DNA from: Bacteroidetes bacterium 43-93 | GTDB taxonomy: Bacteria > Bacteroidota > Bacteroidia > Chitinophagales > Chitinophagaceae | Assembly (NCBI GenBank): GCA_001897855.1 | Contig: MKUO01000017.1 | Span: 124,001 to 188,000 of the forward strand | Length of the DNA: 64,000 nt | Direction: 5' to 3' | Part shown: positions 41,870-50,969 of the stretch, in pieces | How the letters are laid out: each line of letters starts with the position of its first letter | Position numbering within the stretch: the first letter of the stretch is position 1 | The notes under the pieces: generated by a model | Told to the model about the DNA's origin: nothing | Database searches by the model: none | Seen by the model: only the letters and a program-made list of their open reading frames with translations | Made by a program: the position numbers and the translations under genes

Positions 41870-43423
41870 TTACAGATACTTCACGGCAGTTTCCGCACAT
41901 CGCTCTCCATCAATAGCTGCACTTACTATGCCACCAGCGTATCCTGCGCCTTCTGCGCAAGGATACAGCCCTTTTATCCGGGTATGCTGCAATGTGTCTT
42001 TTTCTCTGGGTATGCGCACAGGCGAGCTGGTCCTTGATTCCGTAGCTACGAGTAATGCGTCATTAGTATAATAACCTTTCATCTTTTTACCAAAGTCCTG
42101 CACTGCTTGCTTCAACGCCTGCGATACTTCTTTAGGCAACACATCTTTTATAGCGGCGCTGTGCACACCGGGCAGGTAAGAACAGTCAGGCAATGTTGAC
42201 GAAAGCTTATCGTTTACAAAGTCGGTCATTCTTTGAGCAGGTGCTACGAGTTTGCCGCCTCCTATTTTGTATGCCTGCTGTTCTACCATTCTTTGGTAAT
42301 GCATGGCTGCCAGCGGCCCTTTAAAACCATACCTGGCAAAGTCTTTTTCATCTACTGCTACTACAGTGCCCGAATTTGCATACGGGTTATTGCGCTTAGA
42401 TGGCGACCATCCATTCACCACTATCTCCCCATGATCTGTTGCCGCAGGTGCTATGATACCACCCGGGCACATACAAAAAGAGAACACACCCCTGCCATAT
42501 TCCTGCGCTACAAGGCTGTAGGATGCCGGCGGCAGGTATTCACCTCTTATATTACAATGGTATTGTGCCTGGTCTATTAGTTGTTGCGGGTGCTCTATGC
42601 GTACACCCAATGCAAATGGCTTAGCTTCGATCTCAATTCCTTTATCATGCAGCAATGTGAAGATATCGCGTGCCGAATGCCCCGTCGCCAGGATCACTGC
42701 CGATGCCTCTACAATAGTTCCATCCGAAGTCTTAACCCCTTTCACAGCATCGCCTGCCAGCAATATATCCGTTACTTTTTGTCCAAACAGCACTTCCCCC
42801 CCACAGGCTATGATCTGCTCGCGCATAGCAGTAATGATATGTGGCAGTTTATTAGTACCTATATGTGGATGTGCTTCGTATAATATCTGTTCATCCGCAC
42901 CAAAATGGTGGAACAGTTGCAGTATTCGCTTCACGTCTCCTCGCTTGGTGCTGCGTGTATATAGCTTACCATCGCTATAAGTGCCTGCACCACCTTCACC
43001 GAAGCAATAGTTTGATTCCGGGTTTACTATACCCTCTTTGTTCATGGCTGCAAGATCGCGTCTTCGGCTGCGCACATCTTTGCCTCTTTCCAGTATCACA
43101 GGTTTGTAGCCCAGTGTTATCAGTTTTAGTGCAGCGAATAACCCCGCCGGGCCTGCACCAATAATAATTACGATAGGTTTATTACTTACATTTTGCAGTT
43201 GCGGATCAAATACCGGCAATGGCTGTACAGGTTCGTCTATAAACACATCCAGTTGCATTACCACACGTGGCTGCCTGCTACGCGCGTCAATAGATCGTTT
43301 GGTAATATGAAACCCTGTAATTCGTTTTGCCTGAACGCCGGCTTCTTCAGCTATATACCTTTTATAGCTGCGTTCTTCTGCTGCTTCTGATGGCAGCACA
43401 GAGATGGTTATATTTTTGATCAT
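41870..43423 (-). CDS. FAD-dependent oxidoreductase (COG2509-like)
   Basis: A 517-residue flavoprotein. After an N-terminal domain of about 90 residues, VIIIGAGPAGLFAALKL (about 90-106) is the FAD dinucleotide-binding loop, followed by ERGKDVRSRRRDLAAMNKEG and FGEGGAGTYSDGKLYTRS, then VILATGHSARDIFTLLHDKGI and a C-terminal PCAEGAGYAGGIVSAAIDG. This is the pattern of the uncharacterised FAD-dependent dehydrogenase family (COG2509). Substrate unknown. It lies upstream of dsbD on the same strand but about 50 bp apart with a hairpin between. Confidence 0.85.
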   Translation of the reverse strand: MIKNITISVLPSEAAEERSYKRYIAEEAGVQAKRITGFHITKRSIDARSRQPRVVMQLDVFIDEPVQPLPVFDPQLQNVSNKPIVIIIGAGPAGLFAALKLITLGYKPVILERGKDVRSRRRDLAAMNKEGIVNPESNYCFGEGGAGTYSDGKLYTRSTKRGDVKRILQLFHHFGADEQILYEAHPHIGTNKLPHIITAMREQIIACGGEVLFGQKVTDILLAGDAVKGVKTSDGTIVEASAVILATGHSARDIFTLLHDKGIEIEAKPFALGVRIEHPQQLIDQAQYHCNIRGEYLPPASYSLVAQEYGRGVFSFCMCPGGIIAPAATDHGEIVVNGWSPSKRNNPYANSGTVVAVDEKDFARYGFKGPLAAMHYQRMVEQQAYKIGGGKLVAPAQRMTDFVNDKLSSTLPDCSYLPGVHSAAIKDVLPKEVSQALKQAVQDFGKKMKGYYTNDALLVATESRTSSPVRIPREKDTLQHTRIKGLYPCAEGAGYAGGIVSAAIDGERCAETAVKYL

Positions 43424-43451
43424 ACTGCGTTAGGTTTTTATCCTAAAAGCA

Positions 43452-43471
43452 GAAAGGGCCTCAGCCCTTTC
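43452..43471 (-). terminator. Stem-loop after dsbD
   Basis: GAAAGGGC and GCCCTTTC form an 8-bp stem with a 4-base loop, 5 bp past the dsbD stop on the minus strand. The T tract after it is weak (TGCTTTT), so termination may be partial. Confidence 0.65.
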
Positions 43472-43476
43472 AAATA

Positions 43477-45600
43477 TTATGGATGTAGTTCTTTATACTT
43501 AGCTTTTACTTTTTCCAGGTGGTTGACGAATTTCTGTACATCCGGATCGTAAGTGTAACTTTTATCAGCAAGTTTATTGCCATTTTCATCAACAAAATAA
43601 TAAAATGGCATACCACTGGAACCAAATTTAGTTGCCTGCAAGTCTTCATTGCCATCGCCTATCGTCACCACATCAGAACCTAATGCTTCGGAATGATGTT
43701 GTTTATCTTTTGGCAAATCCGTCTTATCGTAATCACAGTAAAGCGATGCAACTATAAAGTCTTCTTTTAGTCTTTGGGTGACTTCAGGTTTAGACCACAC
43801 CTGCGATTCCATTTTGCGACAGTTTACGCAGTTGATGCCCGTAAAATCAAGCATTACAGGTTTGTGTAACACCTTGGCTGCCGCCAGGGCTTCATCATAG
43901 TCGAAATACGTTACCAGTCCGAATTGTTTTACAACCTGTGGCTCGTATTTCTTCATTTCATCTACATACTTGCTCGGCGCCACACCGGCGCTTGCAGCAG
44001 CGTTATTCCCTTCAGAAGTATTACCGCCGCCGCCTTCGCTCAAAACAAAATCCTGGGTTCCCATTGGTGGCACAAATTGGCTCATACCGTTCAATGGCGC
44101 ACCCCACATACCCGGCAACAAATACACAGCGAATGTGAACGATGCTATTGCAAGAAATAGTTTGAACAAGCCCACATATTCCTGTCCATAAATATTTTTA
44201 GCTGGTGCATCATCGTGAGAAAGTTTCAGCTTGCCTAACAGGTACAAGCCTAACAAGATGCTCAGCACGATCCAGATAGCGATGAATATTTCCCTGTCCA
44301 GCAAACGCCAGCCTCTTGCAAGGTCTGCGTTAGAAAGGAACTTCATCGCCAGCATCAGTTCCACAAAACCAAGGGTTACTTTTACCTGGTTCAGCCATCC
44401 GCCCGATGTAGCCATTTTATTAAGCATACCCGGAAAAACGGCAAACAATGCAAATGGAAGTGCAAGGCCCATAGAGAAACCGAACATACCAACAGCAGGA
44501 CCTACAATGCCGCCTTTACTTGTCAGCACCAGCAGTGGTCCTATAATAGGGCCGGTACAAGAGAAAGACACGATCACCAATGTCAATGCCATAAAGAAGA
44601 TACCGCCAAAGCTGGTCAATCCTGCTTTAGAGTCTGTCTTACTGGTCCATGAAGATGGTAAAGTGATCTCAAATGCACCGAGGAACGAGATACCAAATAT
44701 CACGAATATGGCGAAGAAGAACAGGTTTGCTATCCAGTTAGTCGAAAGGTTGTTCAATGCATTGGCACCGAATGTTGCGGAGATGATAATACCCAGCAAC
44801 GTAAAGATAATGATGATAGAAAGGGAATAATAAATAGCGTTACGGATACCCTCTGCCCTTGTTTTGCTCCTTTTTGTAAAGAAGCTTACTGTAATAGGTA
44901 TCATCGAATACACACATGGTGTAAGCACTGCCAGCAAACCACCTAATAACGCGGCAAAGAAAAGCCACCATAAAGATTTATTCTCGCTTTCTGCTTTAGG
45001 TTGTTCCGGTGTATCAGACCCGGTACTTGTAGTTGCTACAACTTCAGCCTTTTTAGAGGTGTCCGTCGTTGTGGCTGTAGTATCTGTTGCATTAGTAGTC
45101 GCCGCAGTTTCTGTACTGGCAGCATTCGGAAGTTCAGGGTCATTGATATCTACACTAAAAGGCTTTGTCTTTGCAGGCAAACAGGTCTGTTCGTTACATG
45201 TCTGGTACATGTAGGTACCTTTTATAGTACCATTTGTATCTACTGTAACAGGTACAATAAAATCTGCTTTATGGAAGTAATGGATCGTACCTATATCTTC
45301 GATGGTTTCATCGATCCTTTTACCTTCAGAGCGTATCTTTCCCGATACTTTATAGTGGGTAGATTTCGCAGGGCGGAATTCCGGCGCGATCATAGTACCA
45401 TCGCCACCGGGTACAAGATCATACACATGCCAATGCTCATCCGTCGTAGCAAAATGAAAAACAAGCTCATATTGGTTGCCTTTTTTCTTCTTTGCCTCTA
45501 CCTTCCATACGGTAGGGTCTTTTAAGATCTGTGCAAACGAAGCAACGGAATATATGCTTGTAACAAGCAGTATCAGTATATATCTAAAGAACTTTAGCAT
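43477..45600 (-). CDS. dsbD: Protein-disulfide reductase DsbD
   Basis: A 707-residue three-part protein. A signal peptide (1-24) leads to a periplasmic alpha domain with the redox pair C135/C140 (CNEQTC). About eight membrane helices (about 215-520) form the CcdA-like electron conduit. A C-terminal thioredoxin domain has C591-V-N-C594. It transfers electrons from cytoplasmic thioredoxin to periplasmic partners. A free-standing relative of the alpha domain is encoded 17 bp upstream on the same strand. Confidence 0.93.
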   Translation of the reverse strand: MLKFFRYILILLVTSIYSVASFAQILKDPTVWKVEAKKKKGNQYELVFHFATTDEHWHVYDLVPGGDGTMIAPEFRPAKSTHYKVSGKIRSEGKRIDETIEDIGTIHYFHKADFIVPVTVDTNGTIKGTYMYQTCNEQTCLPAKTKPFSVDINDPELPNAASTETAATTNATDTTATTTDTSKKAEVVATTSTGSDTPEQPKAESENKSLWWLFFAALLGGLLAVLTPCVYSMIPITVSFFTKRSKTRAEGIRNAIYYSLSIIIIFTLLGIIISATFGANALNNLSTNWIANLFFFAIFVIFGISFLGAFEITLPSSWTSKTDSKAGLTSFGGIFFMALTLVIVSFSCTGPIIGPLLVLTSKGGIVGPAVGMFGFSMGLALPFALFAVFPGMLNKMATSGGWLNQVKVTLGFVELMLAMKFLSNADLARGWRLLDREIFIAIWIVLSILLGLYLLGKLKLSHDDAPAKNIYGQEYVGLFKLFLAIASFTFAVYLLPGMWGAPLNGMSQFVPPMGTQDFVLSEGGGGNTSEGNNAAASAGVAPSKYVDEMKKYEPQVVKQFGLVTYFDYDEALAAAKVLHKPVMLDFTGINCVNCRKMESQVWSKPEVTQRLKEDFIVASLYCDYDKTDLPKDKQHHSEALGSDVVTIGDGNEDLQATKFGSSGMPFYYFVDENGNKLADKSYTYDPDVQKFVNHLEKVKAKYKELHP

Positions 45601-45617
45601 TAGCAGAGATTTAAATA

Positions 45618-46079
45618 CTAATCTTTTATTTCGAAACTGAATGATTTTGTCTTAGGCGGCAGGCATGTGGTTTCATTACACACCTGGTATTCATGCGTAC
45701 CGGTTATTTTGGTACTTCCTTTCACTTTCACTACTTGTTTATATTCAACCTCACCGGCAAAGTAGCTTACTTTACCATCTGTTCCATCCATAGTGGTGGT
45801 CATCTTGTTACCATGTTCTGATACTTTACCTACCATTTGCACATTGGCAGCTTTATCAAATTTAAAACTGGGTGGTATCAAAAAGCCATCGCCACCCGGC
45901 GCCATAGACCATATATGCCATGGATGCTTAACAGTAAGATGAAACACCAATTCGTATTCATGGTTGCCTTTACTCTTTACTTCATACTTCCACATAGTAG
46001 GGTCGTCAATAGCCATACTGTTGAATGACAACAATAATCCCGCGAAGACAAACATTAAAGACTTGAGCATAGTATTCAT
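45618..46079 (-). CDS. Free-standing DsbD alpha-like domain protein
   Basis: A 153-residue secreted protein (signal peptide 1-24) homologous to the N-terminal domain of the adjacent DsbD: DDPTMWKYEVKSKGNHEYELVFHL matches DPTVWKVEAKKKKGNQYELVFHF, and both keep PGGDG. The redox pair C134/C139 (CNETTC) is kept. It has no membrane part and must receive electrons from another protein, most simply DsbD. It lies 17 bp before dsbD, probably in one operon. Confidence 0.88.
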   Translation of the reverse strand: MNTMLKSLMFVFAGLLLSFNSMAIDDPTMWKYEVKSKGNHEYELVFHLTVKHPWHIWSMAPGGDGFLIPPSFKFDKAANVQMVGKVSEHGNKMTTTMDGTDGKVSYFAGEVEYKQVVKVKGSTKITGTHEYQVCNETTCLPPKTKSFSFEIKD

Positions 46080-46152
46080 TTTCTTTCTTACAAAGAAATC
46101 ACTATCAGTTTTACCGTTGGGTCGTGTAGCCGACTTTATGAAAACTTTAGTA

Positions 46153-46845
46153 TTAGTTCATCATCGTAAATGCCTGCAATATGGCGCGTCCGTCAATATT
46201 GTGGAGTGCATCGCTGCAGGCCCTTTCCGGGTGAGGCATCATACCAAACACATTGCGGCCTTCATTACAAATGCCTGCTATATTATTGGTAGCGCCGTTG
46301 GGGTTTGAATCGATGTGCACTTCACCCTGTTCATTGCAATAGCGGAACACAACCTGGTTATTGGCACTCAGCTTTTCCAGCGTGGCTGCATCTGCATGGT
46401 AACGGCCTTCACCATGCGCTACCGGTATCTTCAGCACTTTATTACCAACCTTCTTACTTACAAAATTGCTATCCGTTTCAGTTTTGATATAAACATTCTT
46501 GCAGGTAAATTTCTGATGGTCATTCAGTAGTAACACACCCGGCAACAGGCCCGATTCGCACAGTATCTGGAAGCCGTTACATACTCCCAGCACTTTACCG
46601 CCATTGTTCGCAAAAGCTATCACCTGCTCCATCATAGGGCTAAAGCGTGCCAGCGCACCGCAACGCAGGTAATCACCATAGGAGAAGCCGCCCGGCAATA
46701 CGATACAGTCATCTTTTGTGAACATGCTCAGGTCGCGGTCTTTATGCCAGAGCATTACCACTTCCTGCTGCAGGTCGTCCTGTAAAGCATGCATCATATC
46801 CCTGTCGCAGTTAGAACCCGGGAAAACTATTACTCCAAATTTCAT
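46153..46845 (-). CDS. purQ: Phosphoribosylformylglycinamidine synthase, glutaminase subunit
   Basis: A 230-residue class I glutamine amidotransferase that feeds ammonia to PurL in purine synthesis. FPGSNCDRDMMHAL and LPGGFSYGDYLRCG are PurQ-specific, the nucleophile is C89 (GVCNGFQIL), and MMPHPERA carries the catalytic histidine and glutamate. The purS and purL genes are not adjacent. It is followed on the same strand by a membrane-protein gene upstream. Confidence 0.96.
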   Translation of the reverse strand: MKFGVIVFPGSNCDRDMMHALQDDLQQEVVMLWHKDRDLSMFTKDDCIVLPGGFSYGDYLRCGALARFSPMMEQVIAFANNGGKVLGVCNGFQILCESGLLPGVLLLNDHQKFTCKNVYIKTETDSNFVSKKVGNKVLKIPVAHGEGRYHADAATLEKLSANNQVVFRYCNEQGEVHIDSNPNGATNNIAGICNEGRNVFGMMPHPERACSDALHNIDGRAILQAFTMMN

Positions 46846-46867
46846 TTATCAGAATTAATATGGTTAT

Positions 46868-47851
46868 CTATTTGAATGTCAGCTGGCAAAATATCAGCAG
46901 CACCAAAGAAAAATAAAACGCAAAATTACTAAACGATTTAGTTTTTTCAACCGACAATGCCGGGGCTATAATAATACTCAATGGTATCATCACCATTAGC
47001 CATGCATTTTTTTCAGATATATCGGTGATAAGTGATACCGCAACTGCCATTAAAAGAAATACTGCAATAGAGCTCCAGATGCGGCGTGTATAAATACTTC
47101 CTTTAGATACAAAAGATTGCAATACGAATATTCCTGATATTGTAAGTGTCAGTATTCCTATTAAAGTTCCTATTATATAGAGAGGTGCATTTAAATGCCC
47201 CGGCAGCGACCATCCATACTCAGGCCAATGCAGCAATGCCATTTCTTTGTCAAAAAGAAACAAAACACCGGCATATAGGTACAGCGGGGTAATATATCCA
47301 ACAATAGCTACCATCCATTCTCCTATATTAAACGGACGCAGAAAAACAATGGCTGCAAATAACAAAATAATAAATGCAACTGCCTGGAAGTGCAATACCG
47401 CCGCCATACTTGCAAGGAAAGCCGCGTTGAATATATGTATACGGGGTTGGGATGTGTGCGGCAGCCTCAATATAAAATCAAGACAACCGATAATACACCA
47501 GTTTACCAGCATCACTTCTCCAAAATAGGTAAACGCCGGCAACACCGAAGTGAGTACAATGTACATATAAGCGATCAGGTAGGTAGGCTTGGTTAATAGC
47601 TTGTACCGGATGCATACAGAGTTCAGGTAAATAGCCTGTCCAAACAGCATAATAGCACCCAGTAAGGTATAACCGAAAGCGCTTCCCCGTAATACTACAT
47701 CAAGCACAGATACAACCGCATGAAAAAACTCATGGTTGGCGGGCACCAAAGGCGCAACGGGCGCGCTCAGCGCCTGTAGCTTGGCAACCAGTGTAAATAT
47801 GAAAAGTATTATGACAGTATACGGACTATTATTCCTTACCAGGTGGAGCAC
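46868..47851 (-). CDS. DUF6427-like polytopic membrane protein
   Basis: A 327-residue protein with about nine or ten membrane helices and little else. Features resembling the Bacteroidota DUF6427 family include NNSPYTVIILFIFTL at the N-terminus and FLRPFNIGEWMVAIVGYITPLYLYA in the centre. Role unknown; related genes often lie next to purQ-type or glycosyltransferase genes. It starts 16 bp downstream of the preceding 483-residue gene, so they are probably co-transcribed. Confidence 0.75.
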   Translation of the reverse strand: MLHLVRNNSPYTVIILFIFTLVAKLQALSAPVAPLVPANHEFFHAVVSVLDVVLRGSAFGYTLLGAIMLFGQAIYLNSVCIRYKLLTKPTYLIAYMYIVLTSVLPAFTYFGEVMLVNWCIIGCLDFILRLPHTSQPRIHIFNAAFLASMAAVLHFQAVAFIILLFAAIVFLRPFNIGEWMVAIVGYITPLYLYAGVLFLFDKEMALLHWPEYGWSLPGHLNAPLYIIGTLIGILTLTISGIFVLQSFVSKGSIYTRRIWSSIAVFLLMAVAVSLITDISEKNAWLMVMIPLSIIIAPALSVEKTKSFSNFAFYFSLVLLIFCQLTFK

Positions 47852-47867
47852 TCAGCAGATTTTGGGG

Positions 47868-49319
47868 CTAAAATACAACTTTGGCAAAGCATATCTGCCT
47901 TTTACGCAAACATGGTACTATTATTTCGCGCGATCCTACTTGTTTTGCGCTTCTTGGCAGCCAGTCCGCATCGTCCGAATGAGATTGCAGCGTATGCACA
48001 TCTACATGGCCGTCATCGGCAACACCGGCCAACTGTATTCTTGAATGAATGGAATTAAAATCGTTGTACATAAAGCCCAGCGCGCCACCGGTGTTCACTA
48101 ATGCGTAGGAAGAGAATAATCCCCCGTCTTCCTGCGAATATTGTTCTTTACGGACGAAGGATCGCCATTGTCCGCGTCCCTCTGCATCGTAAGAAAGCAC
48201 CAAAATATCATTGTAATGGTATTCTCTTACCGATGACGACATGGTAGGATAATAGAAAGAATAATATCCAAAACCCGGTGCATAGGCGCTGCGGGTGCTT
48301 ACATAATAATCTTCCGTTACCAGTACAAAACCTCCATCTTCTTTTACGATGATCTGCCTTACCTGGAAGTCATTGAACGCGTTTTTCTTATTTCGTTCTC
48401 CCGTTGCATTACGCAGATCTTCATCAAAAGGGAGCAGCTTGGACGATACGAAGGAATCCGCCACAATATCATATTTGGTGTAAAGCACACCTTCATAGCT
48501 TCCGTTCTTTTTATCTGAGTAGAATCCCGCCGCAGAGATGGTAAAATTGCTGTTATCCAGCTTTGCAAATATGCCTGATGCATACATTGTTCTCAAAGGC
48601 ATTTCGTGCGATTGAAACCTATGGTCCGATGGCTGTATGGTCAGTATCCATACCCTGTCTGCAAAATTACGGTTGCCTATAGGGGTATATACAGGCAGGT
48701 ACAGCTTGCCATTATTATCTATCATCGCCTCACCTTCAGATATCTCGTTATCGGCATTATAAGAAGCCCTGCCTCTTGCCAATACTGTCATTGTATCGGT
48801 TAACCAGGTGATGGACGCCTCAACAGTTCGTCCATGGTCGCTCAATGCATACACGGCAATTTTATTCTTGTCTTCGCTTACTGCTATATCAAATGATGCC
48901 TTGGTCGAACCAAACAATCCCAGTTTGGTCTCCCCTATTATTATTGGCCGCTTCCTGATCCTGCCCTTGTCATCCAGTAGCACCGCGTTTTGTATCACTT
49001 TAGCCCCTTCTATGGTCTGGTAGAGGAACATGATCTTGTCATCATACGTAATAAAACGGGTATCTACCACTTTGCCATAGATGAAGTCCAGCACCACAGT
49101 TGCTTTTTTCATCATTTGGTCGTCATACGCATCCAGGTAATATCCATCGGGCGATCCCCTATACGTGTACACCAGGCCATTAACCTTACCTATAACAGAA
49201 TAGCTGCCGTTGCGGAGATCAAATTTCTCATTAGGGGAATACAAAACATCTTCCGCGCGTAGTTTCCCTACGCAGCATAATAACAATAATACAAGACTAA
49301 AGGCCTTTAGCTTATTCAT
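47868..49319 (-). CDS. Hypothetical secreted beta-rich protein
   Basis: A 483-residue protein with a signal peptide (1-22, ending KLRAED). The rest is rich in beta strands with recurring aspartate turns (ISEGEAMIDNNGKLYLPVY, YHYNDILVLSYDAEGRGQW), consistent with a beta-propeller or similar repeat fold. No catalytic motif and no T9SS C-terminal domain. No named family recognised. It precedes the DUF6427-like gene by 16 bp. Confidence 0.75.
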   Translation of the reverse strand: MNKLKAFSLVLLLLCCVGKLRAEDVLYSPNEKFDLRNGSYSVIGKVNGLVYTYRGSPDGYYLDAYDDQMMKKATVVLDFIYGKVVDTRFITYDDKIMFLYQTIEGAKVIQNAVLLDDKGRIRKRPIIIGETKLGLFGSTKASFDIAVSEDKNKIAVYALSDHGRTVEASITWLTDTMTVLARGRASYNADNEISEGEAMIDNNGKLYLPVYTPIGNRNFADRVWILTIQPSDHRFQSHEMPLRTMYASGIFAKLDNSNFTISAAGFYSDKKNGSYEGVLYTKYDIVADSFVSSKLLPFDEDLRNATGERNKKNAFNDFQVRQIIVKEDGGFVLVTEDYYVSTRSAYAPGFGYYSFYYPTMSSSVREYHYNDILVLSYDAEGRGQWRSFVRKEQYSQEDGGLFSSYALVNTGGALGFMYNDFNSIHSRIQLAGVADDGHVDVHTLQSHSDDADWLPRSAKQVGSREIIVPCLRKRQICFAKVVF

Positions 49320-49376
49320 ACTTCAAATGTAAAGGCTATCTTCTAAACAGACGGTTAAATCTGGCGGATAGTGCTA

Positions 49377-49787
49377 CTAAGATAAGAATCTGGATTGTAA
49401 CTCCGGCGTAGGTATCATGCAAGCTTCTTTTTTACCAAACCACCGATACCTGTTCTTAGCAATTATATTATACACACCGTCGCGTATGAATTTAGGTATG
49501 ATAAAGCAAACTTTACTTAAAGCTGCCCAACGGTGTATCAAAATCGCGGTACGCAAAGCCGCGTCAGATCTTGAATATAGTTGATCACCTATTTCCAGGA
49601 TCAGGCTATCAGGTATTTTGCCGTGTTGTTTCCTGTAAACTTCCTGCACTTGCTTGCCTGCCTCCGATTGCAGGGATGCAAACCTAAATATGCCCTGCTT
49701 ATCATGCCTGATGATGTATTGCACTGCCCCGTTACACAAATTGCATAACCCGTCAAAGTATAGTACCGGGGTGGTAGTGCGTTTCAT
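49377..49787 (-). CDS. DCC family thiol-disulfide oxidoreductase-like protein
   Basis: A 136-residue DUF393 protein. LYFDGLCNLCNGAVQYIIRHDKQ holds the D-G-x-C-x-x-C motif (C15, C18), and FRFASLQSEAGKQV follows as in the family. Small DCC proteins are thioredoxin-like and of unknown substrate. A free thiol pair suggests a redox task. It lies 5 bp from a small lipoprotein gene upstream on the same strand. Confidence 0.9.
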   Translation of the reverse strand: MKRTTTPVLYFDGLCNLCNGAVQYIIRHDKQGIFRFASLQSEAGKQVQEVYRKQHGKIPDSLILEIGDQLYSRSDAALRTAILIHRWAALSKVCFIIPKFIRDGVYNIIAKNRYRWFGKKEACMIPTPELQSRFLS

Positions 49788-49792
49788 GCTGT

Positions 49793-50083
49793 TTATTTTT
49801 CCCTGGCCGGTGGCGGTGGAACGGCGCTGTCCGTTTTAATTGCTCCGGCCTGGGCTTTTGTATAGGCATCCACTATAGAATCTGTCTTGGCCTTCACTTC
49901 GATAGATTTACGGCGGTCCAGGTCTTCCATAGCCTGCCTGTTTAGTTCATCTATCCTGGTTCCTACAATAGAATCCACTTTCGCATTGATCTCGCTCTGC
50001 GTCATTTTCTTTTCCTTTTCCTTGGCACAGGATGCCAGCAAAGCCAGCAATGTTATGCCTATGATACTCGTCTTCAGCTTCAT
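49793..50083 (-). CDS. Small lipoprotein
   Basis: A 96-residue lipoprotein with a clear lipobox (ITLLALLASC, C19), then a lysine/glutamate-rich helical stalk (EKEKKMTQSEINAKVDSIV, LNRQAMEDLDRRKSIEVKAKTDSIVDAY) and a short proline run at the C-terminus (VPPPP). The repeated KxDSIV motif (35-39, about 68-72) suggests a duplicated helical unit. Probably outer membrane and structural. Function unknown. Confidence 0.8.
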   Translation of the reverse strand: MKLKTSIIGITLLALLASCAKEKEKKMTQSEINAKVDSIVGTRIDELNRQAMEDLDRRKSIEVKAKTDSIVDAYTKAQAGAIKTDSAVPPPPAREK

Positions 50084-50225
50084 CAGTTTATCTATTTGCG
50101 TTGCAAAGTTACACCAGCCTTCTCATATCCATCCATTATTCCATCAATACATACATCATTTTGTCAAATATTTAAATATCCAGTCTTTATTATCCGCCCG
50201 AAAATGCTGAAATTTACAATAGGCC

Positions 50226-50885
50226 ATGAGGCGTTTGTTATTGTCCATATTGATCCTGAGCATGTTCCTATTACGAGCAGGCAGCACCTATGCCCAAAAA
50301 GGTGTTAATGATACTATACTGCTCGGCGCTGTAGTGGTCGACCGCGATACGTTCCCTATGGTATTCCTGCCCGATTATGAGCAACTGGATAAACTGCCCC
50401 GCCGCCTTGCTCGCAGGCGCGCCCGTTACGATCAGCTTCGCTATAATGTAACTCGCGTCTACCCTTATGCTATTGCTGCGGCTGATATCCTTAAAGATGT
50501 AGACGGTAATCTTGATAAGATCGGAGACGATAAGCAAAAGCGTAAGGAATACCTCAAAACGGTAGAAAAGAAGCTAAATAGCCGCTTTAAAGGTGAACTG
50601 GAAAACCTCTCTATTACACAAGGGCAGATATTAGTACGGTTGATAGACCGCCAAACGGGCAAGAATTGTTACAATATCATCCGCGAATTAAAGGGTGGCT
50701 TCTCAGCAGTGGTATGGCAGTCCGTGGGGCTTATCTTTGGTAACAACCTGCGGCGCGAATACGATCCGTCCGATCGCGATAAGGACATAGAAGAAATTGT
50801 AGCCGACCTCGAAGCCAATAATTATTATCAGTACAAATACCAGCGCCAGCAGGTAATGATGATGCAAGCCCGCGCCGGCAAATGA
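50226..50885 (+). CDS. DUF4294 family protein
   Basis: A 219-residue exported protein (signal peptide 1-24, ending TYAQK). GAVVVDRDTFPMVFLPDYEQLDKLPRRLARRR is followed by a helical core (RYNVTRVYPYAIAAADIL) and TQGQILVRLIDRQTGKNCYNIIRELKGGF, the layout of DUF4294, a Bacteroidota-specific family of unknown function found next to bshB1 and ribosomal genes. The start ATG is placed by the signal peptide. Confidence 0.85.
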   Translation: MRRLLLSILILSMFLLRAGSTYAQKGVNDTILLGAVVVDRDTFPMVFLPDYEQLDKLPRRLARRRARYDQLRYNVTRVYPYAIAAADILKDVDGNLDKIGDDKQKRKEYLKTVEKKLNSRFKGELENLSITQGQILVRLIDRQTGKNCYNIIRELKGGFSAVVWQSVGLIFGNNLRREYDPSDRDKDIEEIVADLEANNYYQYKYQRQQVMMMQARAGK

Positions 50886-50913
50886 GGGCAGCTCCCAAAA
50901 CTCATCCCTCATA

Positions 50914-50949
50914 ACTCATGACTCAAACCTCACCACTCATGACTCAAAC
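50914..50949 (+). repeat. Two 15-bp direct repeats upstream of bshB1
   Basis: ACTCATGACTCAAAC occurs at 50914-50928 and again at 50935-50949, period 21 bp, ending just before the bshB1 -7 box. Two helical turns apart, they could bind a dimeric regulator, or be fortuitous. Confidence 0.5.
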
Positions 50950-50954
50950 AACCT

Positions 50955-50962
50955 TATCTTTG
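50955..50962 (+). promoter_or_regulatory. -7 box for bshB1
   Basis: TATCTTTG, an exact TAnnTTTG match, 7 bp before the ATG, directly after two 15-bp direct repeats. Confidence 0.55.
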
Positions 50963-50969
50963 CGCCCTT

